Assembly: GCF_003640665.1 (NCBI RefSeq)
Contig: NZ_QQXL01000003.1
Location: forward strand, 62,001 to 126,000
DNA from: Galactobacter caseinivorans
GTDB lineage: Bacteria > Actinomycetota > Actinomycetes > Actinomycetales > Micrococcaceae
Length of the DNA stretch: 64,000 nucleotides
Reading direction: 5' to 3'
Part shown: in pieces, positions 17,068 to 26,405 of the stretch
How the letters are laid out: every line of letters starts with the position of its first letter
Position numbering within the stretch: the first letter of the stretch is position 1
The notes under the pieces: model-generated
Told to the model about the DNA's origin: nothing
Databases searched by the model: none
Seen by the model: the letters and a program-made list of their open reading frames with translations, nothing else
Program-made: the position numbers and the translations under genes

Positions 17068-17820
17068 CTAGAGCGCCACGCCGCCTGCGCGCGTGATGCG
17101 TTCCTGGGCGCTGAGCGCCTCAGCCGGCGCCGCGCCGTCGTGCAGGACAACGCTCCCGGCGCTCCCGGCGGCCAGCAGTTGCGCCGTGGCAAGCAGCGCG
17201 CCAGAAGCCGCCGGCAGTGAAGTGGTCGCTGAAGCGGCCCCAGCCGCGCCCTCCGCGGCCGCCAGCGCGAGAAATTCACTGAGCGTTCCCTGGGAATGTG
17301 CTGTGCCCGCCCCGGCGACCCAGCGAGCCTGCGACGCGGTGGCCTCCTGGAGGTCAAGGCGGTCGGGATAGCCGCGTACCTCGGCCGCGTGATCAATGAC
17401 GCCGGCGGGCAGTGCCGAGCCAAAATCGACCGCAAGGGTCTGGAGCGTGACGGCCAAAATCTCCGGTGCGTCCAGCGCGTCCGCCGCGGTGGGTTGATCC
17501 GTGATCAGAAGGTCAACGTCCGCGGCCGCAATGTCCCCGGATTCCAGCACTGTGGCCCCCAGGGACAGGGCTGCGAGGACCAGGGGGAGGGTGCGCCAGT
17601 GCGCGGGAGTGCGGAAGAGAACGCGCATTCCTGGTTCTAAGGAAAACTCGTTCTCCAACAGGCCAAGGTCCTTGGCCCACCAGTTCACGAGCACCCTGCC
17701 GCTGAGCTCAACGCGAGCCGGCGGCCTGCTCACATCCGTGAGTGCGGGGGAGGTGGAGGCAGCCCGGGCGCTGGCCCAGGTGCCGAGTGAGGCGGGCGCT
17801 GCGTCGATCGTGGGAACCAT
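17068..17820 (-). CDS. TIGR03089 family protein
   Basis: A 250-residue actinobacterial protein resembling the N-terminal part of AMP-binding enzymes (MRVLFRTPAHWRTLPLVLAALSLGATVLESGD) without a catalytic P-loop. The ATG at 17820 has GGAGGAAATC directly upstream, a near-perfect ribosome site. It is divergent from whiB2. Function is unknown. Confidence 0.85.
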   Translation of the reverse strand: MVPTIDAAPASLGTWASARAASTSPALTDVSRPPARVELSGRVLVNWWAKDLGLLENEFSLEPGMRVLFRTPAHWRTLPLVLAALSLGATVLESGDIAAADVDLLITDQPTAADALDAPEILAVTLQTLAVDFGSALPAGVIDHAAEVRGYPDRLDLQEATASQARWVAGAGTAHSQGTLSEFLALAAAEGAAGAASATTSLPAASGALLATAQLLAAGSAGSVVLHDGAAPAEALSAQERITRAGGVAL

Positions 17821-17900
17821 GATTTCCTCCAATATCTCGAAAATAAGCGTCTGGGCGGTGCACATGCCGCGATTTTGGCCGTAAATCCACGAACTGGCAT

Positions 17901-17929
17901 TTGACGGCCTCGACTTACACAAGTGTAAT
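17901..17929 (+). promoter_or_regulatory. whiB2 promoter
   Basis: TTGACG (17901-17906), a 17-base spacer and TGTAAT (17924-17929) form a near-consensus promoter, leaving a leader of about 105 bases before the whiB2 ATG. Confidence 0.7.
17915..17928. promoter_or_regulatory. Palindrome TTACAC-AA-GTGTAA over the whiB2 -10 box
   Basis: Perfect 6+6 inverted repeat overlapping the -10 element, and therefore a candidate repressor or auto-regulatory site. Which protein binds is not known from the sequence. Confidence 0.55.
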
Positions 17930-18040
17930 TAGAGCGAGACCCCGTCCCTGGAACCGCCCGAATGCGGCCGGGCCGGCCCGTGGGGCACGGGAGCCGAGAC
18001 GGGTAGTAAAGACAGTCAGCAAGACGAAGGGTGAACCACC

Positions 18041-18541
18041 ATGGGGTACGTCGAGCGAATCCAGAGCGCCAACACTGAGAGCGATCGGACCGCGCGTTCG
18101 CGGACCGTGCCCAGCGACTGGTTCCTGGACCCGGCAGATCCCGAGGCGGGGCAGCGTTATAGCTCCATCGAGGGGCTGGACGAGGCGGCGACGGCTCTGC
18201 TGGAGCAGCACCCGGAGACGGAGGCCTTGGCCCCCGTCACGGAGATGCCTTCCACCGCCGAGCGCACCGGCCACCAGGTGTGGATCCCGCTCGGGACTTT
18301 CCCGGGTCAGGAAGAAGAGGGCGAGCTGGGCTGGCAGACGGAATCGCTCTGCGCTCAGACGGACCCCGAGGCGTTCTTCCCCGAGAAGGGCGGCTCAACC
18401 CGAGATGCAAAGAAGGTGTGCTCCGGCTGCACCGTGCGCTCGGAATGCCTTGAATATGCACTCAAGAATGACGAACGCTTTGGCATCTGGGGCGGCCTGT
18501 CCGAGCGCGAGCGTCGCCGACTCCGGAAGCGAGCAAACTGA
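18041..18541 (+). CDS. whiB2: WhiB-family iron-sulfur transcriptional regulator (WhiB2/WhmD-like)
   Basis: WhiB2-type proteins carry a [4Fe-4S] cluster, bind the primary sigma factor and control septation. The 166-residue protein has the four cluster cysteines (C104, C127, C130, C136 in the C...C-x2-C-x5-C pattern), the GIWGG turn and a basic tail. The N-terminal approximately 95 residues form an acidic extension longer than in most WhiB proteins. The ATG at 18041 lies just after an AAGGGTGAACC ribosome site. The stop codon overlaps the apparent start of the large glycosyltransferase. Confidence 0.92.
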   Translation: MGYVERIQSANTESDRTARSRTVPSDWFLDPADPEAGQRYSSIEGLDEAATALLEQHPETEALAPVTEMPSTAERTGHQVWIPLGTFPGQEEEGELGWQTESLCAQTDPEAFFPEKGGSTRDAKKVCSGCTVRSECLEYALKNDERFGIWGGLSERERRRLRKRAN

Positions 18542-21500
18542 TTCCTGGCACCGCGCATGTCACCGCCATCGTCGTTTCTCACGACGGTGCACCGTTTCTC
18601 CATGCCACGCTGGCGGGCCTGACCGCTCAGACGCGGGCCCCAGAGCTGTGCCTGGGGGTGGACACGGGATCGACGGATGGCAGTCGCGCGCTGTTGGTGG
18701 ACGCTCTTCCTGACGACTCCGTGGTGCTGGACGCGCCGGGAGCCTCCTTTGGTGGGGCCATTACTCAGGCCCTTGACCACCTTCCCTCCATTGATCCGGG
18801 GGATCAGAGCGCGCAGTGGCTGTGGCTCTTGCACGACGATTCCGCCCCGGCGGCGGGCGCCCTCGAGGCGCTCCTGGACGCGGTAGAGAAGGCCCCCTCC
18901 GTCACCATGGCCGGTGGCAAGCTGATGGATGCGGCGCATCCGGACCGGCTCCAGGACGTTGGCCTGTCCATGACCCGCGCTGGGCGCCGCTTCAATCGCG
19001 TGAGCCCGGACGAGGTGGACCAGGGCCAGTACGACGGCGCCTCCGACGTCCTCGCCGTGAACTCTGCCGGCATGCTGGTGCGGCGCGACATTTTTGAGAA
19101 GCTGGGCGGTTTTGACCCGGCTCTGCCTGGAATAGGCGACGACGTTGATTTGGGTCGGCGCGAATGGCTGGCTGGGCACCGCGTGATCATGGTGCCGGAC
19201 GCGCACGTGCTGCACCACGGCGATGAGGTGGAGTCCGTGAGCGGGCCGCGCGCCGAGCGCCGTGCCGCCGCATACACCCGGCTGAAGTACGCGCCGGCCG
19301 CGCTGGTGCCGTTCCTTGCCGTCTGGATGCTCCTGGCCGGCCTGGGTAAGGCCATTGGCCGCCTGGTGGCCAAGGACCCCTCCGGGGCGGTCATCGACTT
19401 GGGCGCGGGAGCCACTGGCTTGCTTCGCCCCCGGCAGCTGGCCGCGGGCCGGCGCTCCGTGGCCAAAAACCGTCGCGTGCCAAGCGGCGTCGTCAAGGCC
19501 CTGCTCGTCTCTCCCTCCGCCGTTCGTGAGCGCCGCCGCTCCCTGCGTGAGCAGCGCATGCTGCCCCAGGACACTGCCGCGCCCGCATTGAACGCGGAGG
19601 CCTCCGGCGGCGACGACGGCTTTGAGGCACTGGAGCCTGGACGACGCCCGCCCGGCAGCGCCAGCGGCGGTCTGATCGCCGTGCTCCTGACCGCAGCCCT
19701 TTCCCTGCTCGGCCTGCACCGCTTCCTGGGGGCGGCCGCGGCTCAGGGTGGCTCGCTGATCCCGCAGGGCACCAGCGTCGGCATGCTCTGGGACCGGGCC
19801 ATCAGTGGTTGGCAGCCGCTCGGAACCGGCGCGGCCGCCGCACCGGATCCCTTTGATTTCCTGCTCTGGTTCAGCGGCGTGATCTCCTTTGGTCACCCGC
19901 AGCAGGCGGGCGTGGCGCTCTATGTGCTCGCCATGCCGTTGGCCGCTCTGACCGGCTGGTGTGCGCTGGGAGCGCTGACCCGCAGCGCCGGCTTCCGCTT
20001 CTTTGGCGCTTTGGCCTGGGGCCTCTCTCCCACCCTGCAGATTGCGCTGGCACAGGGCCGCCCCGGCGCCGCCGTGGTGCACGTGATCTTGCCCCTCTTT
20101 GTCCTGGCCGCGATGCGGGCCGTCGGCGCCGCCCGCGGCGACAGCGCGGATCCACGCCCCGGGACCGGAAAGCTTCCCTCCTGGTCGGCGGCCGCCGCTG
20201 CCTCCCTGCTGGCCGCGGTCCTGATCTGCGCGGAGCCCGTCTTGGCGCTACCGCTGCTGGTGTTCGGCATCGTGGGAACCGTCCTTTCGCGCCGCTCGCG
20301 CGCCCTCTGGTGGGTGCCGCTGCCCGGCCTGCTGCTGGCCCTTCCGCTCTTGGTTCGCGCCGTCTCGGACCCGCGCGTGCTGCTGGTGCAGCCCGGCGTG
20401 GCCCGGGCTACCGAGGCCGCCCCGCTGTGGCAGCAGTTGCTCGGCTGGCCGGTGGCCGTTGAGACCAACGGCGCGCTGCCGGGCTTTGAGCTGCTTGGCT
20501 CTGGCCCCTGGCCCGTGATTCTCATGCTGGTAGTCGCCGTGCCACTGGGCTTGTTGGCCCTGCTTTCGCTAGTGCGGACCGGGCCCGGCACCACCAGCTC
20601 CCGCGTCCTGGTCGCCGTGGGTTTGGTGGCGGTGACCGGTGGAACTGCGTTGGCTCACTTGGACGCCACGGTGGTGGGGACCCAAGTGGTGTCCCCGTAT
20701 TCCGGGTCCTTCGTTTCCGTCTTTGGCCTCAGCATCCTGCTGGCCGCCGCCGCGCAGCGTGAGGCGCTGGCAGGCACCTCGCTGGTGCGGGCCCCTGCCG
20801 CCGCCCGTGCCACCGCAGGCGTGCTCAGCACCCTGGTGGCGATCAGCCTGGTGGCGCTTGCCACGCTGTGGGTTGCTCCCCGCGTGGTTCCCGGCCAGTC
20901 CGGTCAGGACTCCCTGGCCACCGCCCAGCTGGTCAACCCAGCCCAGGTCAGCCCGCTTCCGGCCACCGCCGCGGATCGCGGGCTGGGCCAATTTGCCGAA
21001 CGAACGCTGATGATCAGCGTGTCAAGGGACGGCCAGTTGGAGGCGAGCTTGGCCTCCGGCGACGGCGTGCGGTTGGAGGATCTCTCCTCTCAGCTGGCCG
21101 CCCAGCGCCTCTCCGGTCAGCCCTGGGACCCAGCCAGCACGGGCCGTTCCGAGGCAAGTACCGCGGATCAGGCCATTCGCCATGCCGTGGCCTCCCTGGC
21201 CTCCGGCGAACAGATCGATGCCCGCAAGGAGCTCAGCTCGCTCGCGGTCTCTTATGTGGTGCTCAGGTCCGGCAACACCGGCGCGGACGTGCTGGCTCGC
21301 GAATTGGATGCGGTTCCTGGGCTGAGCCCCGTGGGGCGCGCCTCCGGCGATGACGCCTGGATCTGGCGCGTGAATGCGCAGGAGGGCACGGCCTCAGAGG
21401 TGACCACCACGGGTTCCTCTACTGCTCGGGTCCGCGTCGAATCAGCCGACGGCGTTCTTCAGCGCTTGATTCCCAGCCGCGAGGGCCAGGTGAAGCGTGC

Positions 21501-21843
21501 CAGCGTTCCCTCCGGGGCGGAGGGCAGGCTGTTGGTCTTGGCGGAGTCCGCCAACGCCGGATGGCACGCCAGCCTCAACGGGCAGGAACTCACCAGCGCC
21601 AGCAAGGAATGGGCGCAGGCCTTTGAACTGCCCGCCGGTGGCGGCGAGGTGCGCGTCTGGTACAGCCAGTGGTGGTCCGCTCCGTGGCTCATCCTCACGG
21701 CACTGGCCCTGGCTATTGCCCTGCTCTCCATCATTCCCGTACCGCGTGCCTGGCGCGCTGACGCGCTGACGCAGCGCGTTTATCGACCGTCGGTGGCGCA
21801 GCGCAAGCCAAGTGCAGCGCGCGCCGCCCAGGAGGAAGCATGA
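18538..21843 (+). CDS. Large multi-spanning glycosyltransferase family 2 protein, apparent CTG start
   Basis: 1101 residues: an N-terminal GT-A domain (VTAIVVSHDG at about residues 9-18, VDTGSTDGS, WLLHDDSAP with the DxD-like pair), a membrane region from about residue 225 with many helices, and a soluble C-terminal region. It would extend a cell-envelope glycan. No ATG, GTG or TTG exists in frame between the upstream stop inside whiB2 and GTG 18658, which would remove the first beta strand and part of the nucleotide site. CTG at 18538 overlaps the whiB2 stop as CTGA and has GGAAG eight bases upstream, so it is the likely start. The 3' end overlaps the DUF5719 gene (ATGA). Confidence 0.85.
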   Translation: MIPGTAHVTAIVVSHDGAPFLHATLAGLTAQTRAPELCLGVDTGSTDGSRALLVDALPDDSVVLDAPGASFGGAITQALDHLPSIDPGDQSAQWLWLLHDDSAPAAGALEALLDAVEKAPSVTMAGGKLMDAAHPDRLQDVGLSMTRAGRRFNRVSPDEVDQGQYDGASDVLAVNSAGMLVRRDIFEKLGGFDPALPGIGDDVDLGRREWLAGHRVIMVPDAHVLHHGDEVESVSGPRAERRAAAYTRLKYAPAALVPFLAVWMLLAGLGKAIGRLVAKDPSGAVIDLGAGATGLLRPRQLAAGRRSVAKNRRVPSGVVKALLVSPSAVRERRRSLREQRMLPQDTAAPALNAEASGGDDGFEALEPGRRPPGSASGGLIAVLLTAALSLLGLHRFLGAAAAQGGSLIPQGTSVGMLWDRAISGWQPLGTGAAAAPDPFDFLLWFSGVISFGHPQQAGVALYVLAMPLAALTGWCALGALTRSAGFRFFGALAWGLSPTLQIALAQGRPGAAVVHVILPLFVLAAMRAVGAARGDSADPRPGTGKLPSWSAAAAASLLAAVLICAEPVLALPLLVFGIVGTVLSRRSRALWWVPLPGLLLALPLLVRAVSDPRVLLVQPGVARATEAAPLWQQLLGWPVAVETNGALPGFELLGSGPWPVILMLVVAVPLGLLALLSLVRTGPGTTSSRVLVAVGLVAVTGGTALAHLDATVVGTQVVSPYSGSFVSVFGLSILLAAAAQREALAGTSLVRAPAAARATAGVLSTLVAISLVALATLWVAPRVVPGQSGQDSLATAQLVNPAQVSPLPATAADRGLGQFAERTLMISVSRDGQLEASLASGDGVRLEDLSSQLAAQRLSGQPWDPASTGRSEASTADQAIRHAVASLASGEQIDARKELSSLAVSYVVLRSGNTGADVLARELDAVPGLSPVGRASGDDAWIWRVNAQEGTASEVTTTGSSTARVRVESADGVLQRLIPSREGQVKRASVPSGAEGRLLVLAESANAGWHASLNGQELTSASKEWAQAFELPAGGGEVRVWYSQWWSAPWLILTALALAIALLSIIPVPRAWRADALTQRVYRPSVAQRKPSAARAAQEEA

Positions 21844-23822
21844 GCCCGGAGGTCCCCCAGGACAAGGTGCCCGGCGACGCAACGCCGCGCGAGGAAGAGA
21901 CGTCCGCGGCCAAGCCGTCGACGGGAGCCCAAGAGACCTCCGAGCCTCAGGTTGCCGACGCGGAAAAGACCCAGACGGTCGACGCCGCTGAGGAGAGTAC
22001 CGATGACAAGGCGCCTGCCGACGGGGCAGAGACCCCGGCCGCTGACTCTGCTGACGCCGAGGCACTGGCGGCCGCTGAGCGTCGGAGGGAGGCCCGCGAG
22101 GAGGCCCTGTCCGCCGGGCCGGTCGCGGACGCCACGAAGGGTAAAACGAAGCGCCCCAAGCGCGAGAAAGACACCACACCGGCGCCGTCGGGCACCGGCG
22201 CGGCCAGCGTGAGCACAACGCCGTCGGGCACAGAAACTCCCGCCCGCAGCGGATCCTCCAAGGGCCGCAAGGCCGTGGCCATCGCCTCCGGCACCCTGCT
22301 GGTGCTGGCCACCGCGGCCGCCGCCGTGGGCGATCGCGTCTGGCCCTCCGCACAACACGAAGCCATGCCGGTGCCCGCCGTGGAGCTGGCCGCCGGGGAC
22401 TCGGTCTTCTCCTGCGCGCCCACCGTGCATCGCGTCGGTAACGACGCCCCGACCGACCGCGCGTATGCACCGGGTGCGGCCGCGGCGGCGTCCAGCATCA
22501 AGGCCATCGCCGTCGGCGACAACGCCCAACGCCTGCCTGGCGCCGCGTTGTTGGCCCCCGGGGACAAGAACCTGAAGACCCTCTCACCGGATCTCCCAGC
22601 AGAGAAGGCGGCAGAGGAAGCGGTGCGAGCCACCGACGGATTCTCAGGCGTCAAGAGCTCGCTGGCCAGCGGGATCACGCAGAACGACGCCGCGTGGCTG
22701 CGGGTGCAGCCCCTAGGTGGCTTGCGCTCCCAGGCCGCCGCGATCCGCACCATCAGCCAGAGCGGCGGGGATCTGGCCGGGCTCGCCGCGCCCTCCTGCA
22801 CTGCCCCGAGCAACTCCACCGTCCTCACCGGCGCCTCCACCACGGTGGGCCATACGGCGGTGCTGACGGTCACGAATCCCTCCAAGAACGCCGCTGGTGT
22901 CACCGTGGAGGTGCGCACGCCGGACGGCGTGGCCACGACCGGCGCGGTGCTGCCGTTCACGCTGGGCGGCGGGGAAACTCGCACCATCAACCTGGGCGGC
23001 ACCGCGCGGGACTCCGAGGCCGTCACGGCTGTGGTGGAGTCCAGCGGCGCGGCAGTGGGCGCGAGCATCAACCAGAGCATCCTGCGTGGCACCACCCCGG
23101 GCGGAATCGATGTGATTCAGGGGACGGCAGGGCCGGGCCTGACGCAGACACTGCCCGGGATCCAATTGCAGGATCAGGCGGCCTCCAAGGCCGTTGGCGT
23201 GTCAGAGAACGCGGGGGAGCAGACCCCGCAGGTGCAGATCACCGACTTCTCCGGGCAGGGGACCACCGCCGAACTCGTGGCGCTTGGCGGGGACGGCAAG
23301 GAGACTTCGGTGGCCAAGGACATCAAGGTTCCTGCCTCCGGTGTGGCCTCCGTCGGCGTTTCCTCGCTGCCAGCGGGCAGCTACACCTTTGTGGTGCGGG
23401 CCGAGGACTCCGTGGTGGCCGGGGCGCGCGTGCTGCGCGGCACCGATCCCGCCAAGCCTCGCGACGTGGCCTACGTCCAGGCCGCCGAGCAGCTCTCCAC
23501 AGACCAGCTGGTCGCGGTGCCAAGCGTTGGCGACGCCACCCTGCGACTGACTGCACCCACCGGCGCTGGCAAGGTCAGCGTGGTGCCCATTGGTCAGGAC
23601 GGCGTGTCTGGCCCTGCCAAGGTGATTCAGCTCGGTGCAGGCACCAGCCAGAGCATCAAGGTCACGGACCTGGGCAAGCCAGCCGCGCTGCGCCTTTCCG
23701 GGTCAGGCGGCGAGACCTACGCCTCCCTGCTCACCACCCAGGGTGAGGCGGGCATCGCCTCCACCGTAGTGCCGCGGATGCAGGACGCGCCGTCCTCGGC
23801 GCGAGTCAACCTCACGCCGTAG
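21840..23822 (+). CDS. DUF5719 family membrane-anchored protein
   Basis: 660 residues. The first approximately 140 are a charged, Ala/Glu-rich cytoplasmic region, followed by one membrane helix (about 142-160) and a large extracytoplasmic domain rich in beta-type Gly/Ser/Thr/Val sequence. The four-base overlap with the glycosyltransferase suggests they work together in envelope assembly. Function is unknown. Confidence 0.8.
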   Translation: MSPEVPQDKVPGDATPREEETSAAKPSTGAQETSEPQVADAEKTQTVDAAEESTDDKAPADGAETPAADSADAEALAAAERRREAREEALSAGPVADATKGKTKRPKREKDTTPAPSGTGAASVSTTPSGTETPARSGSSKGRKAVAIASGTLLVLATAAAAVGDRVWPSAQHEAMPVPAVELAAGDSVFSCAPTVHRVGNDAPTDRAYAPGAAAAASSIKAIAVGDNAQRLPGAALLAPGDKNLKTLSPDLPAEKAAEEAVRATDGFSGVKSSLASGITQNDAAWLRVQPLGGLRSQAAAIRTISQSGGDLAGLAAPSCTAPSNSTVLTGASTTVGHTAVLTVTNPSKNAAGVTVEVRTPDGVATTGAVLPFTLGGGETRTINLGGTARDSEAVTAVVESSGAAVGASINQSILRGTTPGGIDVIQGTAGPGLTQTLPGIQLQDQAASKAVGVSENAGEQTPQVQITDFSGQGTTAELVALGGDGKETSVAKDIKVPASGVASVGVSSLPAGSYTFVVRAEDSVVAGARVLRGTDPAKPRDVAYVQAAEQLSTDQLVAVPSVGDATLRLTAPTGAGKVSVVPIGQDGVSGPAKVIQLGAGTSQSIKVTDLGKPAALRLSGSGGETYASLLTTQGEAGIASTVVPRMQDAPSSARVNLTP

Positions 23823-23916
23823 CGCCGGCTGGTGGGCGCAGCGCCCGACGCCGCGGGGCTGGGCTGAGCGCCTGCGCTCCGCTGTCCGGCACAGTCATCC
23901 GGATCAGTCGTCCTGC

Positions 23917-24414
23917 TCAGTCATCCTGCTCTGGGGGCTCCCCGCGATAGTCGGGGTCAACGCGCTCCGGGGGCATCGCCAGGAGCTCCGCGACCAACTC
24001 CACCACCACGTCGTGCACCAGCCAGGGCAGGGCCTCAGCGCTGCCCGCCACCGTCTCAAGGGGACGGCGAAAGACGATCACGCGCGGGGGCTCCTGGCGC
24101 CTGCCAGGCAGGCTGGCGCCCAAGGGCGGCGCCTCACCCTCAGCCTCGGCGCGCAGAAGCGCCTCTGCGTCCGGGACAAAGGCCACCTCAAAGGACATGC
24201 GCTCCACCTTGGTGCCCCAGCGCTCGCGCAGGCGCTCCGCGGAGTCAGTCACGAGGTCCTCGAAGCGTTCCTGGCGCGTCAGGGACGCAGGTACACCCGG
24301 CGGCAGCAGGGATCCGCGCCCCGAGCGTCCCCGCCGGTCCCTTCGGCGTCCGTGACCCTGGCGGGGCACGCCGGAGCGGGCGGTGGTGGGATCTAGCGAA
24401 AAGCGAGCTGGCAC
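23917..24414 (-). CDS. PF06262-type 'metallopeptidase family' protein without HExxH
   Basis: A 165-residue homologue of the small zincin-like proteins annotated as metallopeptidase family in actinobacteria (the Rv3259 type). Where active members have HExxH, this sequence reads LVHDVVVELVAELL, so the zinc site is absent. The M. tuberculosis homologue, from memory, also lacks it. An Arg-rich stretch (residues 18-35) precedes the conserved LLPPGVPASLTR. It is divergent from DUF3499 and probably not a protease. Confidence 0.75.
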   Translation of the reverse strand: MPARFSLDPTTARSGVPRQGHGRRRDRRGRSGRGSLLPPGVPASLTRQERFEDLVTDSAERLRERWGTKVERMSFEVAFVPDAEALLRAEAEGEAPPLGASLPGRRQEPPRVIVFRRPLETVAGSAEALPWLVHDVVVELVAELLAMPPERVDPDYRGEPPEQDD

Positions 24415-24472
24415 ACGTGAAGCCTAACGCCCCGCCCCGGCGGTTCACCCGGTGGGCGGCGTCGCAAGCGAG

Positions 24473-24478
24473 TAGGCT
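24473..24478 (+). promoter_or_regulatory. -10 element TAGGCT of a leaderless transcript
   Basis: TAGGCT ends seven bases before the GTG of the DUF3499 gene, so transcription probably begins at or next to the start codon. Confidence 0.6.
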
Positions 24479-24485
24479 AAACGCC

Positions 24486-24872
24486 GTGGAACCCCAACGC
24501 TTGTGCTCGCGCCAAGGTTGCGGCCGTGAGGCCGTGGCCACCCTGACTTATGTGTACGCGGACTCCACCGCCGTCCTTGGGCCGCTGGCCACCCTGCCTG
24601 AACCGCACACCTATGACCTGTGCGCCTTCCACGTGGACCGATTCACGGCCCCGCGTGGTTGGGAGATTGTTCGCCTGGAGATCCCGCAGCAGCGCCCACG
24701 CGTTGACAGGGACGATGTCTACGCTCTGGCAGATGCCCTGCATCAGGCGGAGAAGCGCGACGCGGACACCGCGGGCCGTCTCTCCCCGCGCCGCACCCGC
24801 GAGCGGCTTGGCGGGGAAGATGCCCCACCCCCGGCCAAGCCCGGCCTGCACCTGGTCCCTGAGGATCACTGA
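24486..24872 (+). CDS. DUF3499 family protein
   Basis: A small actinobacterial protein (128 residues) with four cysteines and a histidine (CSRQGCGREA near the N-terminus; CAFHVDRFTAPRGW at about 40-53), suggesting a zinc-ribbon-like fold. The GTG at 24486 is seven bases after a TAGGCT box, so the gene appears leaderless. The C-terminus is Arg- and Pro-rich. Function is unknown. Confidence 0.85.
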   Translation: MEPQRLCSRQGCGREAVATLTYVYADSTAVLGPLATLPEPHTYDLCAFHVDRFTAPRGWEIVRLEIPQQRPRVDRDDVYALADALHQAEKRDADTAGRLSPRRTRERLGGEDAPPPAKPGLHLVPEDH

Positions 24873-24968
24873 CACCCCCTGGCTTCCGCGCCTCGCGCGC
24901 CGGCCAGCAGTACTGACCGTGCGCCGCCGTCGGCGGGTCCGGAGCCACCCTGTTCCCCGGAGGAGCCC

Positions 24969-26279
24969 ATGAGCCAGAACCAGACCCCCCAGCCCCCCAA
25001 CGGCGGCCAGGAGCCGGAGTGGTGGGAGGCCGGGGAGTACGCGGGCCAGAGCTACGTTCCCGGCTCCCTGGACTCCGACACGCCTGCCGACACCGGATCT
25101 GCCGCCGCAACCGACTCGGCTGCAACCGACTCGGGTGCGGCTAACTCGGGCGCAGGCGAATCAAGCGCCGCCCGCGCGGCCCGCCTGGAGGCCTCCGGCC
25201 CGCCCACCGAAGCCGTGCCCGTCGTGGTGCCCGTCGTGGTGCCTGGCGACGCCCCTGGCGCGTCGGCCAAGCCCGTGGAGGATGAGCCGGCGCAGGAGCC
25301 CGTGCTCCGTCACCGCCCCATCGCCGAGCCCATGACCGCGCCCTTCGCAGCGACGTCCACAGCCAGTGCGCAGCGCACCACTCAGACCGCCGCGCAGCCC
25401 ATCACCCCGCAGTCCACCACCCAGGCAAGCCCGGCCACCGCCGCGCTGCGCGAGGCGGCGCCGGAGCCGGAGACCACGCGCTACAAGGACACCGAGGGCC
25501 TGGACGTGCCCGGTGTGACGAGCGAGACCACGCTGAAGGCCGCGCTGGAGACCAAGCCGGTCTTCCCGCGGGTGCTGCAGTGGGTGGTGGCAATCCTGAC
25601 GCCGCTGGTGCTGGTGGTGCTCGCGATCCGCTCCGTGGCCTCTGGCGGATTCCTGTGGCTGGAGTACAACCGCCCCGGGTTCCCCCAGGATCAGTTTGGC
25701 TTCAACGGCGAGCAGCGCATGACCTTTGGCTCCTACGGGCTCAACTTCATCAATAGCTTTGCCGGTCGGGACTACCTTGGCGGTCTCATGACGCCCAACG
25801 GCGTCCAGACCACGGGCGGCGTGAAGCTCTTCCGCGATGAGGAGGTGGGGCACATGGCTGACGTTCAGGCGCTGGTGCACCTGGCCTACCTGCTTGGCGT
25901 GATCGCCGTGGTCATCATCGCGATCAGCTTCCTGGTGCTGCGCTCGCGCTACGCCGGCGGAATCCGCCGCGGCCTCTTTGCCGGCGCCTGGGTCACACTT
26001 GGCCTCTTCGCCGCGCTCGGCGCCATGGCGGTGCTTGGCTGGCAGACCTTCTTCACCGGCTTCCATGAGCTCTTCTTCACCGGCGGCAACTGGGAGTTCT
26101 TCATGGATGACACCCTGATCCGCCTGTACCCCCCGCAGTTCTGGATGGACGCCGCGCTGACCCTGGCCGGGATCGTGGCCGTGGCGGTCCTGCTGATCCT
26201 GATCTTCACCTGGCCCACGCGGGCGCGCCGCGAGCGCTCCAAGCTGCGCCAGGCCGAGCGCGAGTTCCGCCTGAGCTAG
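24969..26279 (+). CDS. TIGR01906 (DUF1461-like) integral membrane protein
   Basis: 436 residues. The first approximately 190 are low-complexity Ala/Thr/Glu sequence with repeated ATDS/ANSG-type units. The conserved part has four or five membrane helices. The family's extracytoplasmic segments are visible: LWLEYNRPGFPQDQFGF, DVQALVHLAYLLG, and FHELFFTGGNWEFFMDDTLIRLYPPQFW. It follows the DUF3499 gene by 96 bp. Function is unknown. Confidence 0.85.
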   Translation: MSQNQTPQPPNGGQEPEWWEAGEYAGQSYVPGSLDSDTPADTGSAAATDSAATDSGAANSGAGESSAARAARLEASGPPTEAVPVVVPVVVPGDAPGASAKPVEDEPAQEPVLRHRPIAEPMTAPFAATSTASAQRTTQTAAQPITPQSTTQASPATAALREAAPEPETTRYKDTEGLDVPGVTSETTLKAALETKPVFPRVLQWVVAILTPLVLVVLAIRSVASGGFLWLEYNRPGFPQDQFGFNGEQRMTFGSYGLNFINSFAGRDYLGGLMTPNGVQTTGGVKLFRDEEVGHMADVQALVHLAYLLGVIAVVIIAISFLVLRSRYAGGIRRGLFAGAWVTLGLFAALGAMAVLGWQTFFTGFHELFFTGGNWEFFMDDTLIRLYPPQFWMDAALTLAGIVAVAVLLILIFTWPTRARRERSKLRQAEREFRLS

Positions 26280-26318
26280 CCCCCGCGGCGGCCGTGGGCC
26301 GCCGCGCCGGCTGTACCG

Positions 26319-26370
26319 AACGCCGTCGGGCCCGGAACTGATCCATCTCAGTTCCGGGCCCGACGGCGTT
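26319..26370. terminator. Bidirectional hairpin between convergent genes
   Basis: A perfect 23-bp stem (arms 26319-26341 and 26348-26370) with a 6-base loop, made of the dispersed GCCCGACGGCGTT element on both sides. It separates the TIGR01906 gene from the convergent acyl-CoA synthetase. There is no long T-run. Confidence 0.85.
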
Positions 26371-26405
26371 GTGCTGGGTTGTGCGGGCCGCTTGGCCCGG
26401 GTGCG

